Shown: positions 53,031 through 62,190 of the stretch, piece by piece
Numbering within the stretch: position 1 is the stretch's first letter
Layout of the letters: every line of letters starts with the position of its first letter
Origin: Desulfobaculum bizertense DSM 18034
GTDB taxonomy: Bacteria > Desulfobacterota > Desulfovibrionia > Desulfovibrionales > Desulfovibrionaceae
Assembly: GCF_900167065.1 (NCBI RefSeq)
Contig: NZ_FUYA01000003.1
Coordinates: 62,001-126,000 of the forward strand
Direction: 5' to 3'
Length of the DNA: 64,000 bases
Translations under genes and position numbers: made by a program
The notes under the pieces: model-generated
Told to the model about the DNA's origin: nothing
Databases searched by the model: none
What the model saw: only the letters and a program-made list of their open reading frames with translations

Positions 53031-53825
53031 CTAGATGATGTGCTTACGAATGTTGGTAACAAAGATTTCTGCAAGGACAACGATGGTCAGAATGCAGACA
53101 AGGATGACACCAACGCGGTCCCACTCAAACAGGTTGAGGGAAGTTTCGAGGGCCATGCCGATACCACCGGCACCCACGAGACCAATAACCGCAGATTCAC
53201 GCACATTAATGTCCCAGCGGAACAGCAGGATGCCCCAAAATGCGGGAGCAACCTGAGGCCAGTAACCCTTGAGAAACACTGTAGCCCAAGGAGCACCAGC
53301 AGCTTTCAACGCTTCCACGGGACCCTGCCGACACTCTTCGAGAGCTTCGGCGATGAGCTTTCCGCAGAAACCAATGGAACGGAAACCAATGGCAACGGCT
53401 CCAGCCAGAGCACCGGGACCAAAAACGGCCACGAAAAGCAGTGCCCAGACAAGAGAGTTAACCGTACGGGAGGAGACAAGAATCAGCTTGGCGAACCAGT
53501 TCAGAACTGGAACCTTGGTGATGTTCTTGGCGCCCATAAGGCCAACGGGAAGTGCCAGCACAATGGCGAGCAGCGTTCCAAGCGTTGCGATATGCAGAGT
53601 CTCCATGAGCGGAGTATGAAGACCCTCTGGGTAGTAGGCAAAATCCAGAGGCACCATGCGGCTAAACAGGTCTTTGACCTGAGTCGGCGCATCATACAAA
53701 AACTCTGGAATAACCTCGACGGTCTGCACAGACCACACAAAAAGCGCCACAGCACAGAAATAGAAAATAAAGCGAGCGAGACGCTGTGCAGGGGTGAAAC
53801 GAACCCATTTACGTGTATCAGTCAT
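53031..53825 (-). CDS. phnE: Phosphonate/phosphite ABC permease PhnE (second)
   Basis: 264-residue ABC permease with six hydrophobic segments. The binding-protein-dependent transport motif is EALEECRQGPVEALKAAGAPW (about 127-147), and the C-terminal IGLVGAGGIGMALETSLNLFEWDRVG is characteristic of PhnE. It overlaps the first permease gene by four bases (ATGA). The two permeases are about the same size but clearly diverged, suggesting a heterodimeric channel. Confidence 0.93.
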   Translation of the reverse strand: MTDTRKWVRFTPAQRLARFIFYFCAVALFVWSVQTVEVIPEFLYDAPTQVKDLFSRMVPLDFAYYPEGLHTPLMETLHIATLGTLLAIVLALPVGLMGAKNITKVPVLNWFAKLILVSSRTVNSLVWALLFVAVFGPGALAGAVAIGFRSIGFCGKLIAEALEECRQGPVEALKAAGAPWATVFLKGYWPQVAPAFWGILLFRWDINVRESAVIGLVGAGGIGMALETSLNLFEWDRVGVILVCILTIVVLAEIFVTNIRKHII

Positions 53826-54604
53826 CGGAACAAATCCTTCACTTTCACGGACAGGAATTCCGAAACCATGATGAGAGCGATAATGGAAATCAGAATTGCG
53901 GAAAGGAAATCATAGTCGAAGCGCTGGAATGCGGCGAAAAGGGTTCCGCCAATGCCACCAGCACCGACAATGCCAACCATAGTGGAGTTACGCAGGTTGG
54001 CGTCGAACTGATACGAAGCGAAGCCAACAAAACGATTAAAAACCTGTGGCAGTACAGCATAAATGAGCATGCTCAAAAATGGAGCACCAGAAGCACGCAA
54101 GGCTTCAACAGGCTTGAGGCTAATTTCCTCAATAGCTTCGGCAAAGAGCTTGCCAATAAAGCCGATGGAGGCAAAGACCAGCGTCAGAATACCTGCAAGC
54201 GGACCAAAGCCAACGGCCTTAACAAACAAAATTGCGAAGATGACCGGGTGAAATGAGCGGCAGATGCAGACAAAAGCACGAGCGGGCCAGGTCATCCAGT
54301 CTGGCATAAGGTTGCGAGCTGCGCAGAAACCAACAGGCAAAGAAAAGAGAACACCAAAGGCAGATGCAATTACAGCGATCTGGATGGTTTCCAGCAGGTT
54401 GCAGATCAGCAGCTTCCAGCGATCAAAGTTCGGGGGCACCATTTCGGAAAGAAACTGCGCACCATTACCAAGACCGATGAGAAAACGATCCCAGGTGATG
54501 TCCAAAATGGACACAGCATAAATGCCATAGATAATAGCAAGCACATAGCCCAGACGTGCCCACCAGTTTACCTTAAAGGGCGATTTTCTGGCCTGAGCGC
54601 TCAT
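53822..54604 (-). CDS. phnE: Phosphonate/phosphite ABC permease PhnE (first)
   Basis: 260-residue permease, six hydrophobic segments, [18 protein letters not shown] (about 145-162) and [23 protein letters not shown] at about 221-243. ATG at 54604 overlaps the phnC stop by four bases (ATGA), with AAGGA nine bases upstream; a non-ATG codon three positions earlier is possible but unneeded. Pairs with the second permease. Confidence 0.93.
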   Translation of the reverse strand: MSAQARKSPFKVNWWARLGYVLAIIYGIYAVSILDITWDRFLIGLGNGAQFLSEMVPPNFDRWKLLICNLLETIQIAVIASAFGVLFSLPVGFCAARNLMPDWMTWPARAFVCICRSFHPVIFAILFVKAVGFGPLAGILTLVFASIGFIGKLFAEAIEEISLKPVEALRASGAPFLSMLIYAVLPQVFNRFVGFASYQFDANLRNSTMVGIVGAGGIGGTLFAAFQRFDYDFLSAILISIIALIMVSEFLSVKVKDLFR

Positions 54605-55377
54605 TGCAGCCAATCCTTGCCGCCGTAAATTTCCTGAAGATGACGGGGTTCAAGTTCGTCTGGTTTGCCATCAAAGACCACATGGCCCTTGCTCATGCCG
54701 ATGATGCGGTCAGCAAAGCGCTTACCGAGGTTCACGTCATGAATGTTGACGAGAAGCGGGATTTTACGCTCGGTGCAGACACGGGTCAGCAGCTCCATGA
54801 TCTCGACAGAGGTCTTGGGGTCCAGAGAAGAAGTCGGCTCGTCAGCGAGGAGGATGTGAGGGTCCTGCATCAGGGCGCGGGCAATGCCAACACGCTGACG
54901 CTGACCGCCAGACAGGCTATCTGCACGAGCGTTTGCGAACTCCAGCAGACCAACGCTGTCGAGCAGGTTGAATGCTCTTTCGATGTCGTCCTGGGGGTAT
55001 TTGCGGAGCCATGCACGCCAAACCGGAAGGTATCCGAGACGGCCACAGAGCACGTTTTCCATAACGGAAAGACGCTCCACAAGGTTAAACTCCTGAAAAA
55101 CCATACCAACACGGCGGCGAGCTGCACGCAGATCTTTACCACTCATGGAGGTCAGTTCCTTGTCTCCAATGGAGATGCTGCCGCTGGTGGGATCAATCAG
55201 ACGATTGATACAGCGAATCAGAGTGGACTTACCTGTGCCGGAAGGTCCAATGATTGCGGTCGTGGTACGGCCAGAAATTTCAAGGGAGATACCTTTCAGA
55301 ACAGGCTTGCCAGGCACATATTCTTTGACCAGGTTTTCAATGCGCAGGGTGCGCTCAGAATCATTCATCGTTGCCAC
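54601..55377 (-). CDS. phnC: Phosphonate/phosphite ABC transporter ATPase PhnC
   Basis: 258-residue ATPase. Walker [10 protein letters not shown] (about 42-50), signature [15 protein letters not shown] (about 157-171), Walker B ILLADEP (about 176-182). Length and the [37 protein letters not shown] stretch fit PhnC. It is preceded by an intercistronic hairpin after phnD and is coupled to the permeases, so it probably energises them. Confidence 0.95.
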   Translation of the reverse strand: MATMNDSERTLRIENLVKEYVPGKPVLKGISLEISGRTTTAIIGPSGTGKSTLIRCINRLIDPTSGSISIGDKELTSMSGKDLRAARRRVGMVFQEFNLVERLSVMENVLCGRLGYLPVWRAWLRKYPQDDIERAFNLLDSVGLLEFANARADSLSGGQRQRVGIARALMQDPHILLADEPTSSLDPKTSVEIMELLTRVCTERKIPLLVNIHDVNLGKRFADRIIGMSKGHVVFDGKPDELEPRHLQEIYGGKDWLQ

Positions 55378-55402
55378 TTTTTTTTAGGTCCTTGGATGTA
55401 TG

Positions 55403-55432
55403 AACCCGGAGAAACACATGTTCCTCCGGGTT
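55403..55432 (-). promoter_or_regulatory. Intercistronic hairpin between phnD and phnC
   Basis: AACCCGGAG / CTCCGGGTT perfect nine-base stem with a 12-base loop, no T-run on either side. Such hairpins stabilise the upstream message, giving more binding protein than ATPase. Confidence 0.6.
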
Positions 55433-55457
55433 AGATGCAATTGGGGCAAAGGAAGTT

Positions 55458-56468
55458 TTATTTCTTCTTTGCGCGCTTGGCAGCTTCTTTTGCAGCCATC
55501 TTTTTCAGGCCAGCCTTGTTGTAATATACGCCAGTGGATTCGGCGATATCACGGATGACCTTCCAGTCAGCCATGTAGGTGACGGGATAGAAACGGTCAG
55601 CACCCTTAAAGGTCTTCTGCATTTCAGGAGTGAAGCGGTAGGTGTTGAACGCGCCAATGATTTTCTGAACCAGCTCAGGCTTGAGGTCGTGTGCATAACC
55701 AAAAGCAGAGGTGGGGAACTTTGCGCTACGGTAAATGATGCGGAACTTGGAGCTGTCGATACGGCCAGCTTCTGCCATACGGGTAAAGACGTCGGAAGCA
55801 ACCGGAGCTGCATCATAGTCGCCGTGCAGAACGCCCATGATGGACTGGTCATGCTTGCCGGAATATACAACGCGGTAATCCTTGTCGGGGACAAGGCCGA
55901 GCTTGGGGAAGAGAGCGCGGGGAGCGAGGTTACCAGAGTTAGAGGAAGCTGCGGTGTGAGCAACAACCTTGCCCTTGAGGTCCTTGAGGGACTTGTAGGG
56001 GCTGTCGGCACGAACAACCATAATCAGGTTGTAGCCCTGGAAACCATCGGGGTAGCCCTTGACTGCCATCGGGACAAAACCAGCAAGGTTAACTGCGAAG
56101 CCAGTGGGGCCAGTGGAGAAACCAGCAATGTGCAGACGGCCGGAACGCATGGCCTCAACCTCAGCGGCGTTGGACTGGACGGTGTAGTAGATAACACGCT
56201 TGCCAGTAGCCTTTTCGAGGTAACGCTGGAAGTCAGAAAAAGCATCCTGATAGACAGCGGGGTCTTCTACAGGAGTGTAGGTAAAGACCAGAGTGCTGGG
56301 GTCACGGAACTTGCTTTCGTCGGTCGGCGCGTCAGCGCAGAGGTCACCGTCGTTGTCACAATACATTTCATCAAGCTGACCACGGTTCAGGCAATCGTCT
56401 GCAAAAGCAGAAGTCACCATGACTGCCATCATCATGATCATCACTAAACTAAAAAATCGCTTGGCCAT
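55458..56468 (-). CDS. phnD: Phosphonate/phosphite-binding protein PhnD
   Basis: 336-residue periplasmic binding protein. Signal peptide about 1-23 (ends SAFA). The mature N-terminus has cysteines and an Asp-rich YCDNDGDLCADAP loop (calcium-type) before the fold proper. Family marks: LVFTYTPVEDPAVYQDAF, YTVQSNAAEVEAMRSGRLHIAGFSTGPTGFAVN and HTAASSNSGNLAPR. Lysine-rich C-terminal tail (KKMAAKEAAKRAKKK). GGAGGG before ATG. First gene of the phn operon; no C-P lyase genes follow, so substrate (phosphonate, phosphite or similar) is open. Confidence 0.92.
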   Translation of the reverse strand: MAKRFFSLVMIMMMAVMVTSAFADDCLNRGQLDEMYCDNDGDLCADAPTDESKFRDPSTLVFTYTPVEDPAVYQDAFSDFQRYLEKATGKRVIYYTVQSNAAEVEAMRSGRLHIAGFSTGPTGFAVNLAGFVPMAVKGYPDGFQGYNLIMVVRADSPYKSLKDLKGKVVAHTAASSNSGNLAPRALFPKLGLVPDKDYRVVYSGKHDQSIMGVLHGDYDAAPVASDVFTRMAEAGRIDSSKFRIIYRSAKFPTSAFGYAHDLKPELVQKIIGAFNTYRFTPEMQKTFKGADRFYPVTYMADWKVIRDIAESTGVYYNKAGLKKMAAKEAAKRAKKK

Positions 56469-56743
56469 CAGAGCCCTCCTCAATTGATACGTAGGATGAT
56501 TCCCTATCGCTTTTTTTGGCGGCCCACCGTGATTAAAATCTATCGAAGTAAAAAAACGCCCTATCGACAGAAGTGAGCGCGTACACCCTCTCCAAACTGT
56601 AGCCGCCACGGCCCCCTTATATTAAAATTTGATTTTTCACAAGATTCTTGCGCATATGTCACGTAAACGTCGAACAAAAACGAAAGCAATCCCAATTCTT
56701 CATATTATCGATTTACACATACGTATCAGCCAAAAAAAAGTGA

Positions 56744-56759
56744 TGTGACGTCCTTCACG
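56744..56759. promoter_or_regulatory. CRP/HcpR-type binding site
   Basis: TGTGA-CGTCCT-TCACG, one mismatch to TGTGA-N6-TCACA, 95 bases before the alcohol dehydrogenase start. It lies in the 386-base gap between phnD and the dehydrogenase gene, where nothing else was recognised. Confidence 0.5.
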
Positions 56760-56854
56760 AAGACAAAAAACTAGAATAAAAAAAGTTTCTCCAACTGAAT
56801 GCAGCAGAAAAGAATTGCAATTCAGGTTTGAGTTACACAACATCTGGAGCTTTT

Positions 56855-57982
56855 ATGAATATCCTCCCGCAGGAACTTCGAGGCGCAGCCACCTGTCTGA
56901 GTGGCGCTGGTTCAATCCACAATTTGTCCAATCAGGCTATTCTCTTCGGAAAGCGCGGTGTTTTGGTCCACGGAGCAAGCCTTGCAGCACATGGCGTCCT
57001 CCAAAAAATCCAACAGGACATGAGCGCGGGTACAGACTGCCTGTTCTGGCAACACCCCGGCGGCGAGCCGACACTGGCCCAGCTTGAAGAACTGCTCGAA
57101 GCGGCACGAAAGCACGGTGCAGAGTGGATCGCAGCTGTAGGCGGCGGAAGCGTTCTGGACATTGCCAAAGCCTGTGCCGGAATGTTCCACCAGCCAGGGA
57201 CTGTCGTGGAGTATCACGACGGAGCAGAACCCTCTCGGAAAAGCCTCCCACTCCTGGCTGCACCAACAACAGCAGGAACAGGCTCGGAAGCCACCCCGGT
57301 TTCCGTCCTTACCAACACAGAGACTGGCGTAAAAAAATCCTTTCGTACTAAGGATATGTACGCAAAAGTTGTCATTCTGGACCCTGTACTCCTCCAGCAC
57401 TGCCCAAGCCATGTGCTGACGGCTTCCGGCATGGATGCCATAACGCAGGCGGTAGAGTCATACACCAGCCGACACGCAACATGGTATTCCCGCGAGCTTG
57501 CAGCAATGGGTTTTGAACTGCTGGCAAACACCCTTCCTCTGGCTTTTGCCGAGCGGAATGAAACCGGCAGCATTTCCGAAGAGCGGGCCGAAGCTCTGCT
57601 CTATGGAAGTTACATCACAGGCGTGGCATTTAGCTCATCACGACTTGGCGTTGTTCATGGGCTTGCTCACCCGCTGGGGGCACGCTTCCACGTTCCCCAC
57701 GGCGTCTGCTGTGGAATCTGCCTGCCCTACGCTCTGGAACTCAACAGGGACAGCGTGCAAAAACTTTACACACAACTCTGTGACATTCTGGGTGAAGATC
57801 TTATCGAATGGGTACGCCAGCAACTGAGTGCTTTTGGAATGGAGAATCCATTCTCAGGAAAAACACTTGCGGATACGGATGCTGTCGTCGAAGAAATTCT
57901 TGTTTCGGGATCAACCAAGGCAAACCCCGTCACGGTGACGGAAGACATTGCCCGCGACCTGCTCAAAAAGATACTTGCCTAA
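56855..57982 (+). CDS. Iron-containing alcohol dehydrogenase
   Basis: 375-residue group III (Fe-type) NAD(P)-dependent alcohol dehydrogenase. NAD-binding AVGGGSVLDIAKACA (about 88-102); TTAGTGSEATP (about 133-143); metal ligands in MDAITQAVESY, VVHGLAHPLGARFHVPHG. Start at 56855 has GGAG seven bases upstream; the frame extends nine codons further without a site. Divergent from phnD. Substrate cannot be told; adjacency to phosphonate uptake would allow a phosphonoacetaldehyde-type role, but this is only a guess. Confidence 0.93.
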   Translation: MNILPQELRGAATCLSGAGSIHNLSNQAILFGKRGVLVHGASLAAHGVLQKIQQDMSAGTDCLFWQHPGGEPTLAQLEELLEAARKHGAEWIAAVGGGSVLDIAKACAGMFHQPGTVVEYHDGAEPSRKSLPLLAAPTTAGTGSEATPVSVLTNTETGVKKSFRTKDMYAKVVILDPVLLQHCPSHVLTASGMDAITQAVESYTSRHATWYSRELAAMGFELLANTLPLAFAERNETGSISEERAEALLYGSYITGVAFSSSRLGVVHGLAHPLGARFHVPHGVCCGICLPYALELNRDSVQKLYTQLCDILGEDLIEWVRQQLSAFGMENPFSGKTLADTDAVVEEILVSGSTKANPVTVTEDIARDLLKKILA

Positions 57983-57993
57983 ACCCCGCACAT

Positions 57994-58023
57994 AAAAAAG
58001 CCCCGTCCTTGTGGCGGGGTTTC
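57994..58023. terminator. Bidirectional terminator
   Basis: AAAGCCCCG / CGGGGTTTC stem between convergent genes, T-runs on both sides. Confidence 0.75.
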
Positions 58024-58502
58024 TAGTGTTCAGTGGAGTTCTCAAGCCGTCCCTTGCGCTCAAGAGCCATGTGTATCGTGCTCAGGACTATCTCCCATGT
58101 CATGGGCTTGCCTATAAATCCATCAAAGCCGACATCCTCAAAATGCTGAATGTCGTCGCTTCCGGTATGTGCGGTCATGGCAATAACAGGAATTTCAGGG
58201 TCCCGCGCAGAAGTACGCCCGCCCCTGATATCTTCCAAGGCGTCATCTCCACTCAGAAGTGGCATCCGAATATCCATCAGCACAACATCATAATCATTCG
58301 TCTCAAGCTCTTGAATAGCCTGCTGCCCATTGGCAACAGCAACGACGCTGTGCCCGTATCTCTTCAGGATGAGGATCGCAAAGGTTTGATTCACCGGATT
58401 ATCTTCTGCAAGAAGAATTCGCAGCTTGGGCAAATCCGGAATCTTTACCCCTCGTGGAGAGCCTTCTCCGCAAAGCATGTGTTCTGTGTCTCTCGGGTTC
58501 AT
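58023..58502 (-). CDS. Single-domain CheY-like response regulator
   Basis: 159 residues, a lone receiver. ILLAEDNPVNQ at the N-terminus gives the acidic site, VVLMDIRMP the phospho-acceptor aspartate, and FIGKPM the lysine, all intact. The EDNPVNQ...MDIRMP pattern is that of receivers found in hybrid kinases. 20 extra N-terminal residues are of unclear use. No output domain; probably signals by protein binding. The cognate kinase is not adjacent. Confidence 0.88.
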   Translation of the reverse strand: MNPRDTEHMLCGEGSPRGVKIPDLPKLRILLAEDNPVNQTFAILILKRYGHSVVAVANGQQAIQELETNDYDVVLMDIRMPLLSGDDALEDIRGGRTSARDPEIPVIAMTAHTGSDDIQHFEDVGFDGFIGKPMTWEIVLSTIHMALERKGRLENSTEH

Positions 58503-59189
58503 GGATATTTTGCCCCGGTAAAATAGACATTTTTCAGATTTAGAGAAAGTCTACGCATTTTTTATATAAATACAAACATAATTCTTATATTGCAAGACGC
58601 ATAAGAAAATGTCTCTTTCCTCATTTTTTTCAGTAGAATAAAAGCATTCATTATCACAGCTCCCCTTTTGACGCACATCAAAAGGGACTGGTTCAACCGA
58701 TCTTTTTTGAAAAACAGTTTTTCTATATTTGTCCTTTCCATCAAAATTATCAACAGGAGACTTCCCAAAGCTGCAAAAAACTGTTCTTCGCCCAAGGCCT
58801 TGCCCCCGAGAGTTCGTTCACGCAGAAAATGCTCACAAAGCACAGCCTATCCACAAGCGCCAAAAACAGATGTGGGTTTTCGCTAAGCTCGCACTGTTTC
58901 ATGCTTTCACCCTCTTTTTATCCCCTTGACGATTTTTCAAAGTGAAAAAACTAGGGCAATTCTGCCTCAGCAAAATAATTTTTTTTCATTTTATCCAGAC
59001 AAATATCCTAAGGTCCTTATTTTCTGGCATAAAAATTTTTCCACATTGTGGATAAAAAAGTGAATAACTCGCCTGTTTTGCTAACTCATGCGAATAGTTG
59101 TGTTTTCCTTTCCCTCAAAATTTGCGACCCCTATTTACTCAGCCAGTGTTTTATCGTATATTCAGAAGATAGCGCGCGGGGTCATAACC
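58503..59189. other. Gene-free AT-rich region with a cluster of DnaA-box-like sites
   Basis: About 690 bases with no supported gene. DnaA-box-like 9-mers (consensus TTATCCACA): TTATCAACA 58747-58755, CTATCCACA 58847-58855, TTATCCAGA 58991-58999, TTTTCCACA 59037-59045 and an exact site on the minus strand, TGTGGATAA 59047-59055, the last two facing each other. There is also CCCTTTTG / CAAAAGGG (58663-58686). Either DnaA control of the nrd genes or an origin-like region. Confidence 0.45.
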
Positions 59190-59199
59190 CTTTGCAATT

Positions 59200-59330
59200 T
59201 TTACATTTCTTTACGTTTCTCGGAGCTTCAGCCCCGTTAACCCGGTGAGAATCCGGGGCGGTGCAGCCACTGTGAACCTCATTGTTTCACGCTATAGCTG
59301 TGGATGAATGAGAAGCCAGCACACGGTCTG
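59200..59330 (+). promoter_or_regulatory. Cobalamin (B12) riboswitch upstream of nrdGD
   Basis: The conserved core is legible: CCGGTGAGAATCCGGGGCGG then GCAGCCACTGTGA (59242-59275), with the 3' AGAAGCCAGCACAC element (59310-59324). These match the B12-box features of adenosylcobalamin riboswitches. The nrdG start codon is about 80 bases further. High B12 would turn nrdGD off, as expected in organisms that also have a B12-dependent class II reductase (not in this window). Confidence 0.85.
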
Positions 59331-59410
59331 AAGTCCTTATACGCCTGAACTTATGTCTGCGGCATGAGTTCGCAAGGCAAGCCCACGCAACTTTTGTAGG
59401 AATGGAGTAC

Positions 59411-60046
59411 ATGGAACCCTGGAAATTCGTACGTGGTTTCGAGAGGTTCAGTCTATGCGACTGGCCCGGAAACACCTGCTGTGTCATCTTTCTTGGCGGA
59501 TGCAATTTGCACTGCCCAACCTGCCACAATGCCGAGATGGCATGGCACTACGAATCATTACCGGCCCTGAAGAGGGATGCTCTGCTCGATTTTATTCGCC
59601 AACGCAAAAAATGGCTCGACGGGGTCACAGTGACAGGAGGAGAGCCAACCACTGTCCCCGGTCTGAACGTCATTCTCTCTGACCTTGCGGAAATTGGTCT
59701 CAAAATCAAACTCGACAGTAATGGAATGCGGCCCGAGGTTCTCGAACAGATTCTGGACCTGAATGTGGTGACAACCTTTGCAGTTGACATCAAAGGCCCG
59801 TACGAAAAGTTCCCTCAACTCACGGGAAATGCAGTCACAGCAGAAGAAGCACAGGCAAACATCGAAAAGATTTTTGCTCTCGCCTCAGCGCAGCCTGACA
59901 AGTTCTACTTCCGAACAACAAAGGTTCCGCTGCTGACTGATGACGACATTGAAACAGTTCGCACATATCTGCCCCACGGCTTTTCCCTGACCGAACAGAA
60001 ATTTGTAGAACCCCGGAGGACATCACATGCCGAAGCAAATTCTTAA
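59411..60046 (+). CDS. nrdG: Anaerobic ribonucleotide reductase activating enzyme NrdG
   Basis: 211-residue radical-SAM activase that places the glycyl radical on NrdD. Cluster motif Cys31-x3-Cys35-x2-Cys38 (GCNLHCPTCHN), N-terminal GFERFSLCDWPG, and TVTGGEPT (SAM-binding GGE). Start at 59411 is chosen because the ATG at 59402 directly abuts the AGGA site; the two differ by three residues. Overlaps nrdD by 20 bases. Expression is under the upstream B12 riboswitch. Confidence 0.93.
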   Translation: MEPWKFVRGFERFSLCDWPGNTCCVIFLGGCNLHCPTCHNAEMAWHYESLPALKRDALLDFIRQRKKWLDGVTVTGGEPTTVPGLNVILSDLAEIGLKIKLDSNGMRPEVLEQILDLNVVTTFAVDIKGPYEKFPQLTGNAVTAEEAQANIEKIFALASAQPDKFYFRTTKVPLLTDDDIETVRTYLPHGFSLTEQKFVEPRRTSHAEANS

Positions 60047-62087
60047 ACGGGATGGTTGCCTTGAGACCTGGTCTCTCGACCGCATCGCACACGCAATTTT
60101 TAAGGCACTGAACGCCAGCAAGGTCAAAGACCCGCTGCTCGCCAAGCGCCTTGCCCACAAGGTCGAAACCAAACTCGCAGGCATTGACGTTCCCAGTCAG
60201 GAACGCGTTCAGGACATGGTCGAAGAAGTCCTTATGGAATCCCGCCTGTTCAACGTTGCCAAAAAATACATCCTGTACAGGGAAAAGCGCCGCGAAATCC
60301 GGGCCCATGACAACACCTATCTGGACATCAAGGACACCATTGATACCTACCTGTCCAAGGCTGACTGGCGTGTTGCAGAAAATGCAAACATGTCACACTC
60401 CTTTCAGGGACTGATGCTGCATCTTTCCGGCTCTGTGCAGGCCCGCTACACGCTGGAAAAATACCCCGAAGAAGTTCGCCTTGCCCACGAGCACGGTTAC
60501 TTCCATGTGCATGATCTGTCCTTTGGTCTTGCTGGCTATTGCGCTGGCTGGAGCCTTCGCGACCTGCTGCTCGAAGGTTTCAACCTGCCCGGTCGCTCCT
60601 GCGCTGGCCCGGCACATCACTTTGATGCTGCTCTCGGACAGATGGTCAACTTCCTTGGCACCCTGCAAAATGAATGGGCTGGTGCTCAGGCATTCAACAA
60701 TGTTGATACCTACCTTGCTCCCTTTGTGCGGCATGACGGCCTGAACTACGAACAGGTCAAGCAGGCCATGCAGAAATTTGTGTTCAACCTGAACACGACC
60801 TCCCGCTGGGGCGGACAAAGCCCGTTCACCAACCTGAGCTTTGACCTTGCCTGCCCCAAGCACACAGCCAAGGAAGCCGTCATTATTGGTGGCAAGCTTC
60901 AGGAAAGCACCTATGGTGAATATGAAGAAGAAATGCGCATGATTAACAAGGCATTCCTTGAAGTCATGCGTGATGGCGACTACGACGGCCGCATCTTCTC
61001 CTTCCCGATTCCCACATACAACATTACGGAAAATTTCCCGTGGGATTCCGAGATTGGCACCCTGCTTCTGGACCTGACCGCCAAGTATGGCGCTCCGTAT
61101 TTCCAGAACTTCATCAACTCGGACCTCAGCCCCGAAGATGTTCGTTCCATGTGCTGCCGCCTCAAGATGGACCTTCGAGAACTGCGAAAGAAAGTCGGCG
61201 GTCTGTTCGGCGCAGGCGACCTCACCGGGTCCATTGGTGTTGTCACCCTGAACCTGCCCAAACTCGCGTTCCTGTCCCAGAGCGAGGATGATTTCCTCGA
61301 CCTGATTACAGAATATGCCGAGCTGGCCAAGGATTCCCTTGAGTTCAAGCGGAAGCTCATCAATGACAACCTGAACCGCGGCCTGTTCCCGTGGTCCTCC
61401 CGCTATCTGCGCAATGGTTTCAAAGGCCACTTCTCCACCATCGGCTTGATCGGTGGACACGAAGCCTGCCTGAACCTTTTGGGCAAGGGCATCGAAACCC
61501 CGGCTGGCACCCGTCTGATGCAGCGTGTTCTTGACCACCTGCAAAAGCTGACGGTCCGCTTCCAGGAAGAGACTGGCAGCCTGTACAACCTTGAGGCAAC
61601 CCCTGCCGAAGGCACAAGCTACCGTCTGGCAAAAATCGACAAGAGCCTGTACCCGTCCATCCAGACCTCCGGCGGAGACGTGCCCTACTACACGAACTCC
61701 ACCGCCCTTCCGGTTGGCATTTCAAGCGATGTCATTTTTGCCCTTGAGCATCAGGACCAGCTCCAGCCCATGTATACGGGCGGCACAGTGTTCCACACCT
61801 TCCTCGGCGAAGCCGTGAGCAGCACCGAAGCCCTCAAGAGCTTTATCATCAAGGCCTTTACCCAGACCAAGGTACCTTTCCTGTCTATTACGCCAACCTT
61901 CTCCATCTGCGAGGAGCACGGCTACATCTCTGGCGAGCACTTTGAGTGCCCGACCTGCGGAAAGGACACCGAAGTGTACACCCGCGTTGTGGGCTACTAC
62001 CGCCCTGTTTCGCGCTGGAACAAAGGCAAGCAGGCCGAGTATGCTGACCGCGTTGTCTTTGACGACGTTGAAGCAACCGTCGCCTAG
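60027..62087 (+). CDS. nrdD: Anaerobic (class III) ribonucleoside-triphosphate reductase NrdD
   Basis: 686-residue oxygen-sensitive reductase making dNTPs. Residues 1-95 form an ATP-cone (allosteric activity site). Glycyl-radical loop RVVGYY with Gly656 near the C-terminus. Zinc-binding cysteines in CEEHGYISGEHFECPTCG (about 629-646). GGAGG seven bases before ATG. Ends at a strong terminator. The catalytic body has the usual length. Confidence 0.96.
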   Translation: MPKQILKRDGCLETWSLDRIAHAIFKALNASKVKDPLLAKRLAHKVETKLAGIDVPSQERVQDMVEEVLMESRLFNVAKKYILYREKRREIRAHDNTYLDIKDTIDTYLSKADWRVAENANMSHSFQGLMLHLSGSVQARYTLEKYPEEVRLAHEHGYFHVHDLSFGLAGYCAGWSLRDLLLEGFNLPGRSCAGPAHHFDAALGQMVNFLGTLQNEWAGAQAFNNVDTYLAPFVRHDGLNYEQVKQAMQKFVFNLNTTSRWGGQSPFTNLSFDLACPKHTAKEAVIIGGKLQESTYGEYEEEMRMINKAFLEVMRDGDYDGRIFSFPIPTYNITENFPWDSEIGTLLLDLTAKYGAPYFQNFINSDLSPEDVRSMCCRLKMDLRELRKKVGGLFGAGDLTGSIGVVTLNLPKLAFLSQSEDDFLDLITEYAELAKDSLEFKRKLINDNLNRGLFPWSSRYLRNGFKGHFSTIGLIGGHEACLNLLGKGIETPAGTRLMQRVLDHLQKLTVRFQEETGSLYNLEATPAEGTSYRLAKIDKSLYPSIQTSGGDVPYYTNSTALPVGISSDVIFALEHQDQLQPMYTGGTVFHTFLGEAVSSTEALKSFIIKAFTQTKVPFLSITPTFSICEEHGYISGEHFECPTCGKDTEVYTRVVGYYRPVSRWNKGKQAEYADRVVFDDVEATVA

Positions 62088-62108
62088 CACGACACTTCAC
62101 CAGCACGA

Positions 62109-62143
62109 CAAAGCCCCGGTTCAGCTGAACCGGGGCTTTTTTT
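62109..62143 (+). terminator. Terminator after nrdD
   Basis: AAAGCCCCGGTT / AACCGGGGCTTTTTTT perfect stem with T-run. Confidence 0.9.
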
Positions 62144-62190
62144 CATGAGGCCCGGGCCGAGGGGAGACCCGGACCGTATGTTGGTAGAAG

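Noticed and set aside
58562-58843. Minus-strand 93-codon frame in the nrd upstream region
   Set aside because: No ribosome site, AT-driven composition, no recognisable domain.
58747-59055. Calling this the chromosomal origin
   Set aside because: Only one box is exact, no dnaA or other origin neighbour is present, and no skew can be computed here; reported only as a DnaA-box cluster.
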